A stretch of 64,000 nt of DNA from VKMB-3413 sp041027365 (GCF_041027365.1 NZ_JBFTEH010000011.1:1-64000); one strand, 5' to 3'. Positions 46,064 to 57,855 are shown, counted from the first letter of the stretch. The notes: a model not told the origin generated them from the sequence alone. Made by a program: numbers and translations.

Positions 46064-46678
46064 ATGGCCATTCTCCCCAAAGGCGTGAAACACATCCCCG
46101 GCTATCTCGACCGGGAGGCGCAGCGGGCGCTGGTCGAGGCGATCCGCGCGGTGGTCTCGCAAGCGCCGCTGTTCCAGCCGGTGATGCCGCGTACGGGCAA
46201 GCCGTTCTCGGTGAAGATGACGAATTGCGGCAGTCTCGGCTGGGTCGCCGACCAGGCCGGCTACCGCTATCAGCCGTCCCATCCGATCACCGGCGCGCTC
46301 TGGCCCGCGATACCGGACAGTCTGATGCGGCTCTGGCACGAGGTCGCCGACTACGACGCGGAGCCTGAGGCCTGTCTCGTCAACTTCTATGCCGACACCG
46401 CGCGGATGGGCCTGCACCAGGACCGCGACGAGGCGGATCTCGCCGCCCCGGTGGTATCGGTCTCGCTCGGCGACGACTGCCTGTTCCGCATCGGCCAGAC
46501 GACGAAGGGCGGCAAGACGGCCTCGATCCGCCTCGCCTCGGGCGACGTCGTCATCCTCGGCGGCGAGGGGCGGCTCGTCTATCACGGCGTCGACAGGATC
46601 TATCCCGCGACCTCCACGCTCCTGAAGAATGGCGGCCGGATCAATCTGACGCTGAGACGGGTGAGCCGGCCGCGCTGA
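46064..46678 (+). CDS. alkB: alpha-ketoglutarate-dependent dioxygenase AlkB
   Basis: Fe(II)/2-oxoglutarate enzyme that removes alkyl damage from DNA or RNA bases. 204 residues. Iron ligands H118 and D120 (in LHQDRDE) and H174 (VYHGVDR) are visible, and the C-terminal RINLTLRR supplies the arginines that bind 2-oxoglutarate. The VNFYADTARMG segment is typical of AlkB. It lies 51 bases after ribF and may be co-transcribed. Confidence 0.94.
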   Translation: MAILPKGVKHIPGYLDREAQRALVEAIRAVVSQAPLFQPVMPRTGKPFSVKMTNCGSLGWVADQAGYRYQPSHPITGALWPAIPDSLMRLWHEVADYDAEPEACLVNFYADTARMGLHQDRDEADLAAPVVSVSLGDDCLFRIGQTTKGGKTASIRLASGDVVILGGEGRLVYHGVDRIYPATSTLLKNGGRINLTLRRVSRPR

Positions 46679-46754
46679 GCGCCGAAAAACCGGCTGGCGA
46701 CCGGCGCGAGGCTGCAGCAGGGATCGGCGCGGTACTCATGGCCTACGCCGTCGC

Positions 46755-47462
46755 TCATCCGAGCGCGGCGACGACGTCCCGCAGCATCGCGAATTGCTCG
46801 ACCCGGCGGAAGCGCGGCTCGTTCTCCGGCGCCTCGGCATGCTCCAGCGCCCAGGTCAGCGCATGCGGGACATGGACGCCGAAGCTGCCGGCGGCGATCG
46901 CCGGCAGGACGTCGGACTTCAGCGAATTGCCGACCATCATCGCCCGCCCCGGGCCGTCGCCATGACGGGCGAAGACGCGCTCGTAGGTCCCGGCCGTCTT
47001 GTCGCTGACGATCTCGGCCGCGTCGAAGAAGTCGCCGAGACCGGAGGCGGCGAGCTTGCGCTCCTGGTCGAAGAGGTCGCCCTTGGTGATCAGGACGAGG
47101 CGATGCGTCTTCGCCAGCGCCTCCAGCGTCTCGGGAACGCCCGGCAGCGTCTCGACCGGGTGCTGGAGCATGTCCCGGCCGGCATCGAGGATCTGCCGGA
47201 CGATTGTGGCCGAGGCCCGGTCGTCGGTGACGTCCAGCGCCGTCTCGATCATCGACAGAACGAAGCCCTTCACCCCGAAGCCATAGTGGGAAAGGTTGCG
47301 CCGCTCGGCCTCGAGCAGCCGGGCGGAGACCACCTCCCCCTCGGCATGCTCCGCCAGGAGTTCGCAAAAGCGCGCCTCGGTGAACTGGAAGATCGCCTCG
47401 TTCTGCCAGAGCGTGTCGTCGGCGTCCAAGCCGATGGTGGTGAGATGCGGGGTGGCGGCCAT
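46755..47462 (-). CDS. HAD-superfamily hydrolase (subfamily I)
   Basis: Protein of 235 residues. Motif I is GLDADDTLWQNE (two aspartates; the first is the nucleophile), motif II LITKGD, motif III lysine in VSDKTAGTY, and GNSLKSDVLPA for motif IV. A helical cap lies between. It resembles nucleotidases or other phosphate-ester hydrolases, but the substrate is not known. Ends close to alkB, which converges. Confidence 0.85.
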   Translation of the reverse strand: MAATPHLTTIGLDADDTLWQNEAIFQFTEARFCELLAEHAEGEVVSARLLEAERRNLSHYGFGVKGFVLSMIETALDVTDDRASATIVRQILDAGRDMLQHPVETLPGVPETLEALAKTHRLVLITKGDLFDQERKLAASGLGDFFDAAEIVSDKTAGTYERVFARHGDGPGRAMMVGNSLKSDVLPAIAAGSFGVHVPHALTWALEHAEAPENEPRFRRVEQFAMLRDVVAALG

Positions 47463-47504
47463 GCCTCGGAGACTAGACCTCCCCGTCGCCGCAGGCCAGC
47501 CGGG

Positions 47505-48275
47505 CTACCGCTGCGCCACGATGAAGAGGCGCGGGAAGGGCAGGATCACCCGCCCGTCCACCCGCGGCGGATAGGCCGCGGCGATGCGCGCGGTGTAGGC
47601 GGCGAGATAGGCGGCCCGCTCGGGCTCGGCGAGCGGCTCCAGAAACGGCCGCAGCCCAGTCGCGCGGACCCATTCGACGATCGCCGGAGCGTCTGGGAGC
47701 ACGTGCATGTAGGTCGTGCGCCAGATGTCGACCGAGCGCGCATGCGGCTGCAGCAGGTCGTAGTACTGCTCGACCGAGGGGATCGGCGTGCGCACCGCGT
47801 TCGCGTCGCCGATCCTGGCGGCGAACTGCGGCTCGGCCGCGACCGCGCGCATCAGCCGGTGCGAGGGCTGATCGAGATTGTCCGGCATCTGCACGGCGAG
47901 GACGCCGCCGGGCGCAAGGCTCTCCATCAGCCGCGGGAACAGGCGCTCGTGGTCGGGCACCCATTGCAGCACGGCATTGGCGAAGATCAGGTCCGCCGGC
48001 GGCTCGGCCCGGAAGGCCGACACGTCGGCTCGCCGGAAGCTCACCCCCGGCAGCCGCGCCCGCGCCTTCTCCAGCATGTCCGGCGAGGTGTCGATCCCTT
48101 CGACGGCGGCATCGGGAAAGCGCCGGACGATCAGCTCGGTCGAATTGCCGGGCCCGCAGCCAATGTCGACGGCATGGCGGACAGTCTCCAGCCGCACCCG
48201 CGCCAGGAGATCGGCGGCCGGCCGCGTGCGCTCGTCGGCGAAGCGGAGGTAGAGGTCGGCGTTCCAGTCGGTCAT
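47505..48275 (-). CDS. tam: trans-aconitate 2-methyltransferase
   Basis: SAM-dependent methyltransferase of 256 residues, matching the Tam family along its whole length: start DWNADLYLRFADERTRPA, SAM motif DIGCGPGNSTELI near 40, and GIDTSPDMLEKA. Tam methylates trans-aconitate, a by-product that inhibits aconitase, which fits a genome with acnA nearby (about 4 kb away). It ends 42 bases before the HAD gene start. Confidence 0.9.
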   Translation of the reverse strand: MTDWNADLYLRFADERTRPAADLLARVRLETVRHAVDIGCGPGNSTELIVRRFPDAAVEGIDTSPDMLEKARARLPGVSFRRADVSAFRAEPPADLIFANAVLQWVPDHERLFPRLMESLAPGGVLAVQMPDNLDQPSHRLMRAVAAEPQFAARIGDANAVRTPIPSVEQYYDLLQPHARSVDIWRTTYMHVLPDAPAIVEWVRATGLRPFLEPLAEPERAAYLAAYTARIAAAYPPRVDGRVILPFPRLFIVAQR

Positions 48276-48429
48276 GGAGCCTCGTTAGCACGTGATGACG
48301 GCTCTTGCGTCATCGCGATCGACCATAGCCGCCACGTTCCCTCTGTCGCCGATCCCCGGAGGGCCTGCGTCCCCGGCTCTCTCCGCCCGTTCCGACGACC
48401 TTGCTCGAGCCGGCAGGAAGCGGCAGCAC

Positions 48430-49305
48430 TCATCGGGACGCGACGAAGCGCTCCAGCTTGCGCAGCGTCTGCTGCCCGAGCTCGACTGCCCCGAAGCCCC
48501 TCGCCTCCTGGAACTCGGCAGCCGTGCTGAAGATCATGCCGAGCGTCACCACCGTCGCCTCGTCCCGAACCTCGAACGCGGCCCAGGCGTCGGCATGCTT
48601 CGGCCCGTTCTCACCCCAGTGAAGCGAATAGCGGATTCTCTCCTCGGGACGGACTTCTTCATAGCGATGGTGGTTGGGGAAGACCGTGCCATCGGGCGCG
48701 ATCATGTCGAACACCCATTCGCCGCCCGCCCTGAGGTCGATCCGCTTCGTTGCGCAGGAAAAGCCGTCCGGCCCCCACCATTGCGGCAGCGTCTCCGGGT
48801 TCATCCAGGCGCCCCAGACCAGCGATCGCGGCGCCCGGATCACCCGCTGCAGCACCATGGTCCGCTCCGCCGCGCCCGCGAGGTTTCCCAGGGCAGCGCC
48901 GAAGCCCGCCCGGTAGCCGGCCTCCATGTTCTCGGCCAGAGAAGACAGTTGCACCGTCACCACGAGCCGGCTCCGCTCGCCTGTGCCTGCGAGATCCGCC
49001 GTGACCAGCGCGGCCGATAGCGCCCGCCCTTCTGCGCCGACGACTTCGTAGTTCACGCTACGGGCCTCGGGCTGCAGCTCCAGCCAGCCGACCTCACAGC
49101 GGATGGTGCGCTCGCCTGCCTGCCGGCAAAGCGACACCTCGCGTCCGCCGACGCGGGTATCGGCCTCCAGATGTTCGACGGTCACCGCCGGCGTCGGCGC
49201 GGCCCAGACCGCGCGTGCGGCCGGCGCGGTCCACGCCTGCCAGAGCACGGAGACCGGCGCAGCCACCTCCCGCTCGAAGGTCAGAGTCGCGAAGCTGCCG
49301 CTCAT
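48430..49305 (-). CDS. protein with two SRPBCC/AHSA1-like domains
   Basis: Protein of 291 residues made of two related ligand-binding domains in tandem: about 1-140 (EREVAAPVSVLWQAWTAP) and 145-288 (VIRAPRSLVWGAWMNPETLPQWWGPDGF), the second being a typical AHSA1 (Aha1 C-terminal-like) domain and the first more diverged. Ligand unknown. It is the third gene of an ArsR-SRPBCC operon and overlaps its upstream partner by four bases (ATGA). Confidence 0.84.
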   Translation of the reverse strand: MSGSFATLTFEREVAAPVSVLWQAWTAPAARAVWAAPTPAVTVEHLEADTRVGGREVSLCRQAGERTIRCEVGWLELQPEARSVNYEVVGAEGRALSAALVTADLAGTGERSRLVVTVQLSSLAENMEAGYRAGFGAALGNLAGAAERTMVLQRVIRAPRSLVWGAWMNPETLPQWWGPDGFSCATKRIDLRAGGEWVFDMIAPDGTVFPNHHRYEEVRPEERIRYSLHWGENGPKHADAWAAFEVRDEATVVTLGMIFSTAAEFQEARGFGAVELGQQTLRKLERFVASR

Positions 49306-49778
49306 GGGAGCAAGCCCTTCGCATACGATTCCAGCTGCGTCGCCACCGTGCCCCAGCCGTCGTAGAAGCCCATCTCTTCATGCGCCTTGCGGCTTTCGGG
49401 GCTCCGGTGCCGGGCGATCGCGGTGTAGATCGTGCCGCCGGCCGGCGCGTCCGCCAGCAGCAGGATCGCGGTCATGAACGGGTCGGGCGCCGGCTTCCAG
49501 CCTTCCGTGTAGGCATCGGTGAAGACCAGCTTCTCGTCCTCCACCACTTCGAGATAGACGCCATGATTGTCCATCACGGTGCCGTCGACCGCGAAGCTCG
49601 TGTTGAACCTGCCGCCGACCCGCAGGTCGATGTCGACTTTCGTCACCTTGTGCGGACGGGGGACGAAGAAGTGCGGAATGTGCTCCGGCTTCGTCCAGCA
49701 CTCCCAGATCAGGTGCCGCGGCACCGCGAGCGTGCGGGTGAAACTCAAATCGGTCTTTTCATCGAGATCCGGCATCAT
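49302..49778 (-). CDS. SRPBCC/AHSA1-domain protein
   Basis: Single-domain protein of 158 residues with the AHSA1 pattern: LAVPRHLIWECWTKPEHIPHFF near 20-40, GGRFNTSF and a C-terminal MGFYDGWG helix. Its ATG (or the second ATG three bases on) overlaps the arsR stop (ATGA). With the regulator and the double-domain protein it forms a compact module widespread in proteobacteria; function untested here. Confidence 0.88.
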   Translation of the reverse strand: MMPDLDEKTDLSFTRTLAVPRHLIWECWTKPEHIPHFFVPRPHKVTKVDIDLRVGGRFNTSFAVDGTVMDNHGVYLEVVEDEKLVFTDAYTEGWKPAPDPFMTAILLLADAPAGGTIYTAIARHRSPESRKAHEEMGFYDGWGTVATQLESYAKGLLP

Positions 49779-50116
49779 CTGTCGCGCTCCTTCATCAGCT
49801 TCATCACGTAGGCATCGAGTCGATCGAGCCGGGCTTCCCAGATGGCGCGCTGCTCATCGAGCCATGTGCGCATCGGATCGAGCGCCTCGGGCACGATGGC
49901 GCAGGTGCGGACCCGCCCGTCCTTCGCCGTGGTGATCAGCCCGGCCTCCTCCAGCACGGACAGGTGCCGCATCACCGTGGGCAGCCGCAGTCCCGTCGGC
50001 TCGGCCAGATCGCTCACCCGGGCCGGCGCCTCGGCGAGGCGGGTCAGGATCGAGCGACGGGTCGGATCGGCGAGCGCATGGAACAGCAGCGAGAGATCGG
50101 GATAATGCTTAGTCAT
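49775..50116 (-). CDS. ArsR-family transcriptional regulator
   Basis: Winged-helix repressor of 113 residues: LFHALADPTRRSILTRLAEAP then the recognition region LRLPTVMRHLSVLEEAGLI, the pattern of ArsR regulators linked to SRPBCC genes. No metal-binding CxC motif is present, so it is unlikely to be a metal sensor. No ribosome-binding site precedes the ATG, so the messenger may be leaderless. Repeats upstream (50120-50177) may be operators. It is the first gene of a three-gene unit joined by 4-base overlaps. Confidence 0.9.
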   Translation of the reverse strand: MTKHYPDLSLLFHALADPTRRSILTRLAEAPARVSDLAEPTGLRLPTVMRHLSVLEEAGLITTAKDGRVRTCAIVPEALDPMRTWLDEQRAIWEARLDRLDAYVMKLMKERDR

Positions 50117-50119
50117 TTA

Positions 50120-50177
50120 GCTAAGTATCGCAGAAGCAAGCGTCGAAGCAAGCGGAAACTTCATCGATCGGCTAAGT
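50120..50177 (-). promoter_or_regulatory. repeat-rich region upstream of arsR, possible operator
   Basis: GCTAAGT occurs at 50120-50126 and again at 50171-50177, 51 bases apart. Between them GAAGCAAGCG occurs twice, 12 bases apart (50133-50142 and 50145-50154). The first GCTAAGT belongs to TTAGCTAA, a palindrome touching the arsR start codon. These look like binding sites for the adjacent regulator; unproven. Confidence 0.4.
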
Positions 50178-50342
50178 TTCTGTCCGCGGTCGCTGGCAGC
50201 GGCGCCGGCGATCGAGCCCGCCGCCTCCGGAGCCGCCCGAATCCGGGTCGGCCCGGGTATTCAGGCCGATATCGGCGGTCGAATCGGAACGCTCATCCCC
50301 AGGCGCCGGCGGGCGACCTGCGGCCGAACCTCCGCCGGCGCC

Positions 50343-51002
50343 TCAATCCGCCCCCGCCTTCAGCGCCCCTGCCGCGGCCACGGGCCCGAGCGCGCCGAAG
50401 AACAGCGTCAGGGCGCAGAGGATCATGAAGGGCGGCCAGAACGGGTCCGGGTCGTTGACGGCGCCGTAGGTCGCCGAGACGCCGAAGATCAGGACCGGGA
50501 TCGCCAGCGGCAGGACCAGCACCGAGACCAGCAGGCCGCCGCGCGGCAGCGTCACGGCGACGGCGGCGCCGACCGCGCCGATGAAGACGATCGCCGGGGT
50601 GCCGACGAGGAGCGTCAGCATCACGGCGCCGATCGCCTGGGGGCTGAGCGCCAGGAACAGGCCGAGCAGCGGCGAGGCCGCGACCAGCGGCAGGCCGGAG
50701 GCGACCCAGAGCGCCAGGCATTTCGCCAGCACAGTCAGCGGCAGCGGCGTCGGGCCTGTGATCAGAAGGTCGAGCGTGCCGTCGTCGCGGTCGGCCTGGA
50801 ACAGGCGGTCGAGGGTGAGGAGCGCCGAGAGGAGCGCGCCGATCCACAGGATCGCCGGGCCGATGCGCGAGAGGAGGTTGAGGTCGGGCCCGACGCCGAA
50901 GGGCACGGTCGCGACGACCGCGAGGAAGAAGATGACGCCGGTCATCGCCCCGCCGCCGCCCTGGAAGGCGAGGCGCAGGTCGCGCGCGAAGACGGTGCTC
51001 AC
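50343..51002 (-). CDS. ccmB: heme exporter subunit CcmB
   Basis: Membrane subunit of the CcmABCD system needed for cytochrome c maturation. 219 residues with six hydrophobic segments; the GTLDLLITGPTPLP segment is a CcmB hallmark. It starts with GTG overlapping the ccmA stop (GTGA). No ccmC, ccmD or ccmG follows: the next 226 bases hold no gene, and then the ArsR operon begins. Confidence 0.9.
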   Translation of the reverse strand: MSTVFARDLRLAFQGGGGAMTGVIFFLAVVATVPFGVGPDLNLLSRIGPAILWIGALLSALLTLDRLFQADRDDGTLDLLITGPTPLPLTVLAKCLALWVASGLPLVAASPLLGLFLALSPQAIGAVMLTLLVGTPAIVFIGAVGAAVAVTLPRGGLLVSVLVLPLAIPVLIFGVSATYGAVNDPDPFWPPFMILCALTLFFGALGPVAAAGALKAGAD

Positions 51003-51697
51003 AGCCAGCCCTCCGCAGCGTCGAGCGCGGCCTCGTCGATCTCGACGGGGCCGGCGGCGCTGACGGCCGATGCCGACGGCGCCAGCGAAAGGCTGTCCGC
51101 ATCCTCCAGCCCGAGCGGCTGGTGCGTCGCGGCGACGACGATGCCGCCCCTCCCCCGGTGTGCGCCGACGAGGGTAGCGAAGCGGTCCTGCGAGGCAGCG
51201 TCCAGCGCCGATGTCGGCTCGTCGAGGATCCAGACCGGCCGCTCGGCGACGAGCAGGCGCGCCAGGCTGGCGCGGCGCTGCTGGCCGGCGGAGAGATAGC
51301 CGAAAGGCAGATGCGCGATGCCGGGCAGGCCGACGGCGCCGAGCGCGTCGGCGACGCCCGCCCCCGTCCCGCCGAGAAACCGCGCCCAGAAGAGGAGGTT
51401 GTCGCCGACGGAGACGCCCGGCTTCATCGCGTTGCGATGGCCGACATAGTGACACACCTCGGAGAGCCGGACCGCCGGCTCGCCGTCCGGCGTCGCCGCG
51501 CCGTCGACCGTCACCGTCCCGCCGAGCGGTCGGAGCAGCCCCGCCAGCGTGCGCAGGAGCGTCGACTTGCCGGCGCCGTTCGGCCCGGTCACGACCAGCG
51601 CGGCGCCGGCCCGAATCACGACGTCGAACGGTCCGGCGACGGCCGCCACACCCCGACCGACGACGAGGCCGGCGAGCGAAACCGACAGCGTCGTCAC
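50999..51697 (-). CDS. ccmA: heme exporter ATP-binding subunit CcmA
   Basis: ABC ATPase of the cytochrome c maturation system; 232 residues from the GTG at 51697. Walker A GPNGAGKST (38-46), signature LSAGQQRR and Walker B WILDEPTSALD are present. The reading frame is open further upstream, but that part looks non-coding; no strong ribosome-binding site fixes the start. A tail of about 30 residues after the ATPase core is longer than usual. Divergent from acnA. Confidence 0.9.
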   Translation of the reverse strand: MTTLSVSLAGLVVGRGVAAVAGPFDVVIRAGAALVVTGPNGAGKSTLLRTLAGLLRPLGGTVTVDGAATPDGEPAVRLSEVCHYVGHRNAMKPGVSVGDNLLFWARFLGGTGAGVADALGAVGLPGIAHLPFGYLSAGQQRRASLARLLVAERPVWILDEPTSALDAASQDRFATLVGAHRGRGGIVVAATHQPLGLEDADSLSLAPSASAVSAAGPVEIDEAALDAAEGWL

Positions 51698-52066
51698 CGC
51701 GGGCGGCCCGCTTCGCCGGCCACGCCCCGGGCCAGGCAAGGACCCGTCCCGCCGGGGCGGCAATCGGAGCTCGTTGCCGCGTATACCCTTGTCATTGCGC
51801 CTCTTTCGATCCGTTTCGGATTTTCGAACCATTCGCCCAACGGCGCCCTTTATAGCCGTTACAAACTTGCCTATAAGGGCCGCAACCCACTCCAGCGACC
51901 GGCGTGGATATCTTTCAGCGCCGATCTCAGGCGCCCGCATGGCACCGACGGGCGTCAGGGCGGACAGCGGAAATGGTCGCACCCGCATCTTCGAGCGCTA
52001 TCCGCGGCGCATGAAGGCCGTTCGCCCTTCGGACTCATCACTCGGTTCGAGAAGGAACGGAACATC
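51698..52066. other. divergent promoter region between ccmA and acnA
   Basis: 369 bases without a recognised gene. At 51846-51880 CCCTTTATAG and CTATAAGGG form a near-perfect inverted repeat with two -10-like TATAA boxes facing opposite ways. At 51809-51821 lies ATCCGTTTCGGAT, a short inverted repeat. The last bases hold the AAGGA of acnA. Confidence 0.4.
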
Positions 52067-54763
<2,697 letters not shown>

Positions 54764-54792
54764 GAAGAAACGCGATTTCAATCGCTTGGGAG

Positions 54793-54826
54793 GGCCGCCG
54801 GATTGCATTCCGGCGGCCTTCGCGTT
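54793..54826 (+). terminator. probable terminator after acnA
   Basis: 9-bp perfect stem GGCCGCCGG / CCGGCGGCC with an 8-base loop; the tail is TTCGCGTTTT, so the T-run is set back. 30 bases beyond the acnA stop. Confidence 0.6.
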
Positions 54827-55100
54827 TTAACTCTGCCCGCCCGCCCGATCTTGCCGTCCGAACAAGCGTGCTTTCACCTCCAATTGAGTGGTCGGTGTCC
54901 GATGCCATCACTACGGTCCCGGCCATGAAATCTTCCGAGACAGGACGGCCGAGCCGGGCCCGCAGGCACCGTGCCGCAAAGGCCCGTGGCAACGCCGGCT
55001 GCCCCCGCCGGCGCGCTCCTTCCGACGCCGGGACCGGCAGCGCCGGCATGCGACGTCTCCGCGCGGCCGCCGGGTCGGTGCGCGGTGGTGCGAGCCGGTG
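54827..55100. other. intergenic region between acnA and the DUF1223 gene
   Basis: Together with the terminator this leaves 337 bases without a gene. Open reading frames here have no family pattern. I see no promoter I can defend. Confidence 0.35.
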
Positions 55101-55871
55101 ATGCTCCGCTCCGTCATGCTTCTGGCCGTCGCAGCGGCCGCCTTTCTGAGCGCCGGCACGAGCTTCGGCGGCGAACGGATCAAGGGCCAGATCACCGACG
55201 TCCTGGAACTCTTCACCAGCCAGGGCTGCTCGTCCTGCCCGCCGGCGGACCGGATCCTGACCAAGCTCGCGGACACCCCGGGTGTCCTCGCTTTGTCCTA
55301 TCACGTCGATTACTGGGACTATATCGGCTGGCGCGACACCTACGGGTCGCCGCAGAACACCGAGCGCCAGCGCGCCTATGCCCGGGCCTTCCACACCTCG
55401 ACGATCTACACGCCGGAACTCGTCATCAACGGGCGCAAGGATGTCGTCGGCTCGCACGAGGCGAAGATCCGCAAGATGATGAAGGCGATGGCGCTGCCGC
55501 AGGACGGCGGCTCTTCGGTGACCCTCAGCGTCGTCGGAGACCGGCTGCACATCAGCGCCAGGACGCCGCCGCCCTCCGGCGGCAGCCGCACGCCGGTCCT
55601 GATGCTCGTCACCTATGACGACCGGTCGGAAACCAGGGTCGACCGGGGCGAGAATGCCGGCAAGACCGTCGTGAACACCCATGCCGTGCGCGACTGGCGG
55701 CTGATGGGCATGGTGTCGGGCTCGCCGCTCGAGGTGGAACTGCCCGTCGCGACCCTGACCAAGAAGGGCAACGGGACGGATGGCTGCGCCGCGATCATCC
55801 AGTCGGTGACCGCCGACGGCCTGCCCGGCCCGATCCTGGCGGCAGCCCAGATCGAGTTCGACGGCGAGTAG
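55101..55871 (+). CDS. DUF1223 family exported thioredoxin-like protein
   Basis: Protein of 256 residues with a signal peptide (about 1-22). The family signature follows: VLELFTSQGCSSCPPAD, with a CxxC pair in a thioredoxin-like fold, then the YHVDYWDYIGW segment. Function unknown, probably periplasmic redox. Its place next to acnA is conserved in Rhizobiales. The GTG one codon before the ATG is another possible start. Confidence 0.85.
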   Translation: MLRSVMLLAVAAAAFLSAGTSFGGERIKGQITDVLELFTSQGCSSCPPADRILTKLADTPGVLALSYHVDYWDYIGWRDTYGSPQNTERQRAYARAFHTSTIYTPELVINGRKDVVGSHEAKIRKMMKAMALPQDGGSSVTLSVVGDRLHISARTPPPSGGSRTPVLMLVTYDDRSETRVDRGENAGKTVVNTHAVRDWRLMGMVSGSPLEVELPVATLTKKGNGTDGCAAIIQSVTADGLPGPILAAAQIEFDGE

Positions 55872-56020
55872 CCCTCCGGTGCAAGCCGGCGGAGCGGCCG
55901 CCGGAACCGGCGCGCGTCCCGTCGCCTTTTGGGTTTGAAAGGCTTTTGCAGGCTCCCCAGATTCATGTCACCATGCCGTCATCTGGGCGGCCGGCAGGCT
56001 GCGAGGGACGAGGAAGCGAC

Positions 56021-56398
56021 TTGGCAAATCAGACGAGCAACGGCGAGGCGACGGCCAATCTGGTGCCGTTCCCCGCCGACCGGGCACGCGTGCCGTACGT
56101 CTCCTTCGATCGGCGGGAACTCTCGGAAATCCTGAAGGTCTACGGGCGCATGGTCGCTGCCGGCGAATGGCGCGACTACGCCATCGACACGCTCAAGGAT
56201 CGCGCCGTCTTTTCCGTCTTCCGCCGCACCAGCGAGATGCCGCTCTACCGGGTGGAGAAGAACCCGAAGCTCGCGCGCAAGCAGGGCGCCTACCAGGTCG
56301 TTGCCGCCGGCGGGCTGATCATGAAGCGCGGCGGCGACCTCGCGACCGTGCTCGGCGTGTTCGACAAGGCGCTGAAGCAGGCCGAGAAGAGCGGCTGA
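56021..56398 (+). CDS. DUF2794 family protein
   Basis: Protein of 125 residues. The family core VSFDRRELSEILKVYGRMVAAGEWRDYAID and the aromatic/charged RVEKNPKLARKQGAYQVV are clear (given here as motifs). Function unknown. TTG at 56021 with AGGA seven bases before it is the best start; a frame open up to 55946 adds 25 residues without family likeness. Confidence 0.8.
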   Translation: MANQTSNGEATANLVPFPADRARVPYVSFDRRELSEILKVYGRMVAAGEWRDYAIDTLKDRAVFSVFRRTSEMPLYRVEKNPKLARKQGAYQVVAAGGLIMKRGGDLATVLGVFDKALKQAEKSG

Positions 56399-56520
56399 GC
56401 GCGACAGCGCTGCCGTCCGGTCCGCGTGCCGGCTAAGCAAGAATCGGCGGTCGCGGTCGCGCCTATGGATCGACCCGCGCCCCATTCCGTTACGTCCCCG
56501 CAGATCGGAAGAGGTGACGG

Positions 56521-57738
56521 ATGCCGAAATCACGCACGCGCAAGCCCAACCAGGCCCCGAACAGCCCGGGCGCAAGAGGCGCCGGACGGGCGGGCGGAGC
56601 GGGCCGCGAGGCGGTCAAGCCGACGCAGATCCCCGCCGCCGGCTGGAAGGACATCCTGTGGCGCGTCTATGCGGAGATCGGCGACGACCGGGTGATGCTG
56701 GTGGCGGCGGGCGTCACCTACTACCTGCTGCTCGCGCTTGTTCCGGCGATGGCGGCGATCATCTCCATCTACGGCCTCTTCGCCGACGCCTCCACCGTGA
56801 CGGACCAGCTCGGCCAGCTCGGCGGCTTCCTGCCCGGCGGGGCGATGGACGTCTTGAAGCAGCAGCTGACCCGGCTCGCCTCGACCAACAATTCCACCCT
56901 CGGCCTGTCGCTCGTCATCTCGCTGGCGATCTCGCTGTGGAGCGCCAATTCCGGCGTGAAGGCGTTGTTCGAGGCGATGAACGTCGCCTATGACGAGGAG
57001 GAGAAGCGCTCCTTCCTGAAGCTCAACGCGACCTCGCTCCTGTTCACCCTCTGCCTGGTCCTCGCGGCCATCCTGCTCGTCGCGATCGCCGTGGTGCTGC
57101 CCAACATCCTCGGCACGCTGGGGCTCGGCAGCGGCATGAAATGGGCGATCTCCGCCGGCAGCGCCATCGCGACGCTAGTGGTGGTCTCGTTCGGCATCGC
57201 CGCGCTCTATCGCTGGGGACCGAGCCGCGAGCAGGCGCAGTGGCGCTGGATCACGCCGGGCACGATCCTAACCGTGGCCGTCACCGCGATCGTCTCGGTG
57301 CTGTTCTCCTGGTACACGGCCAACTTCGGCTCCTACAACGCGACCTACGGCTCGCTCGGCGCGCTGATCGGCTTCATGACCTGGATCTGGCTGACGATGA
57401 TCATCCTGATCGTCGGCGGCGAGCTGAACTCGGAGATGGAGCATCAGACGGCCCGCGACACGACCACCGGGCCGGCCCAGCCGATGGGCCAGCGCGGCGC
57501 GCTGATGGCCGACACGGTCGCCGACGGCACCGGCGCGACGCAGCAGCGGGGCGGCGGGAGCGGCCGCGCCCGCCAAGGGGGCGGACGCGACAACGGCCGC
57601 CCCGCGGACTCCGGTCGTCGCCACCCGGGCCGCGGCGCCGGCCGGCCGCCCAAGCTGTCCGTCGGGCGCCTCGCGATCGCTCTGCCGGCCGCGTTGACGC
57701 TCGCCTATCTGCAGCGACGAAACAGACGCCGAGTGTAG
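56521..57738 (+). CDS. YihY/BrkB family membrane protein
   Basis: Inner-membrane protein of 405 residues. After a basic, Gly/Ala-rich N-terminus (1-40), six predicted helices show the family features: VAAGVTYYLLLALVPA, SLWSANSGVKALFEAMNVAYDEEEKR, FGSYNATYGSLGALIGFMTWIW. The last 90 residues are an Arg/Gly-rich tail ending with one more hydrophobic segment, longer than in typical members. Despite the old label ribonuclease BN, the family is not a nuclease; the role is unknown. Confidence 0.87.
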   Translation: MPKSRTRKPNQAPNSPGARGAGRAGGAGREAVKPTQIPAAGWKDILWRVYAEIGDDRVMLVAAGVTYYLLLALVPAMAAIISIYGLFADASTVTDQLGQLGGFLPGGAMDVLKQQLTRLASTNNSTLGLSLVISLAISLWSANSGVKALFEAMNVAYDEEEKRSFLKLNATSLLFTLCLVLAAILLVAIAVVLPNILGTLGLGSGMKWAISAGSAIATLVVVSFGIAALYRWGPSREQAQWRWITPGTILTVAVTAIVSVLFSWYTANFGSYNATYGSLGALIGFMTWIWLTMIILIVGGELNSEMEHQTARDTTTGPAQPMGQRGALMADTVADGTGATQQRGGGSGRARQGGGRDNGRPADSGRRHPGRGAGRPPKLSVGRLAIALPAALTLAYLQRRNRRRV

Positions 57739-57855
57739 GTGGGGGTCTAAGCGGCGAATCCGACGGTGCAGGCTTTAATTTCCCTAACGTAAAAACCGTG
57801 ATTGACCATATTGTGCCTGAAGGTTATTTCTGATCCAGTCTTCTACTGGAGCGCT

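Noticed and set aside
54888..55100. In-frame N-terminal extension of the DUF1223 protein
   Set aside because: It places 71 Arg/Pro-rich residues before a good signal peptide; the start at 55101 is better.
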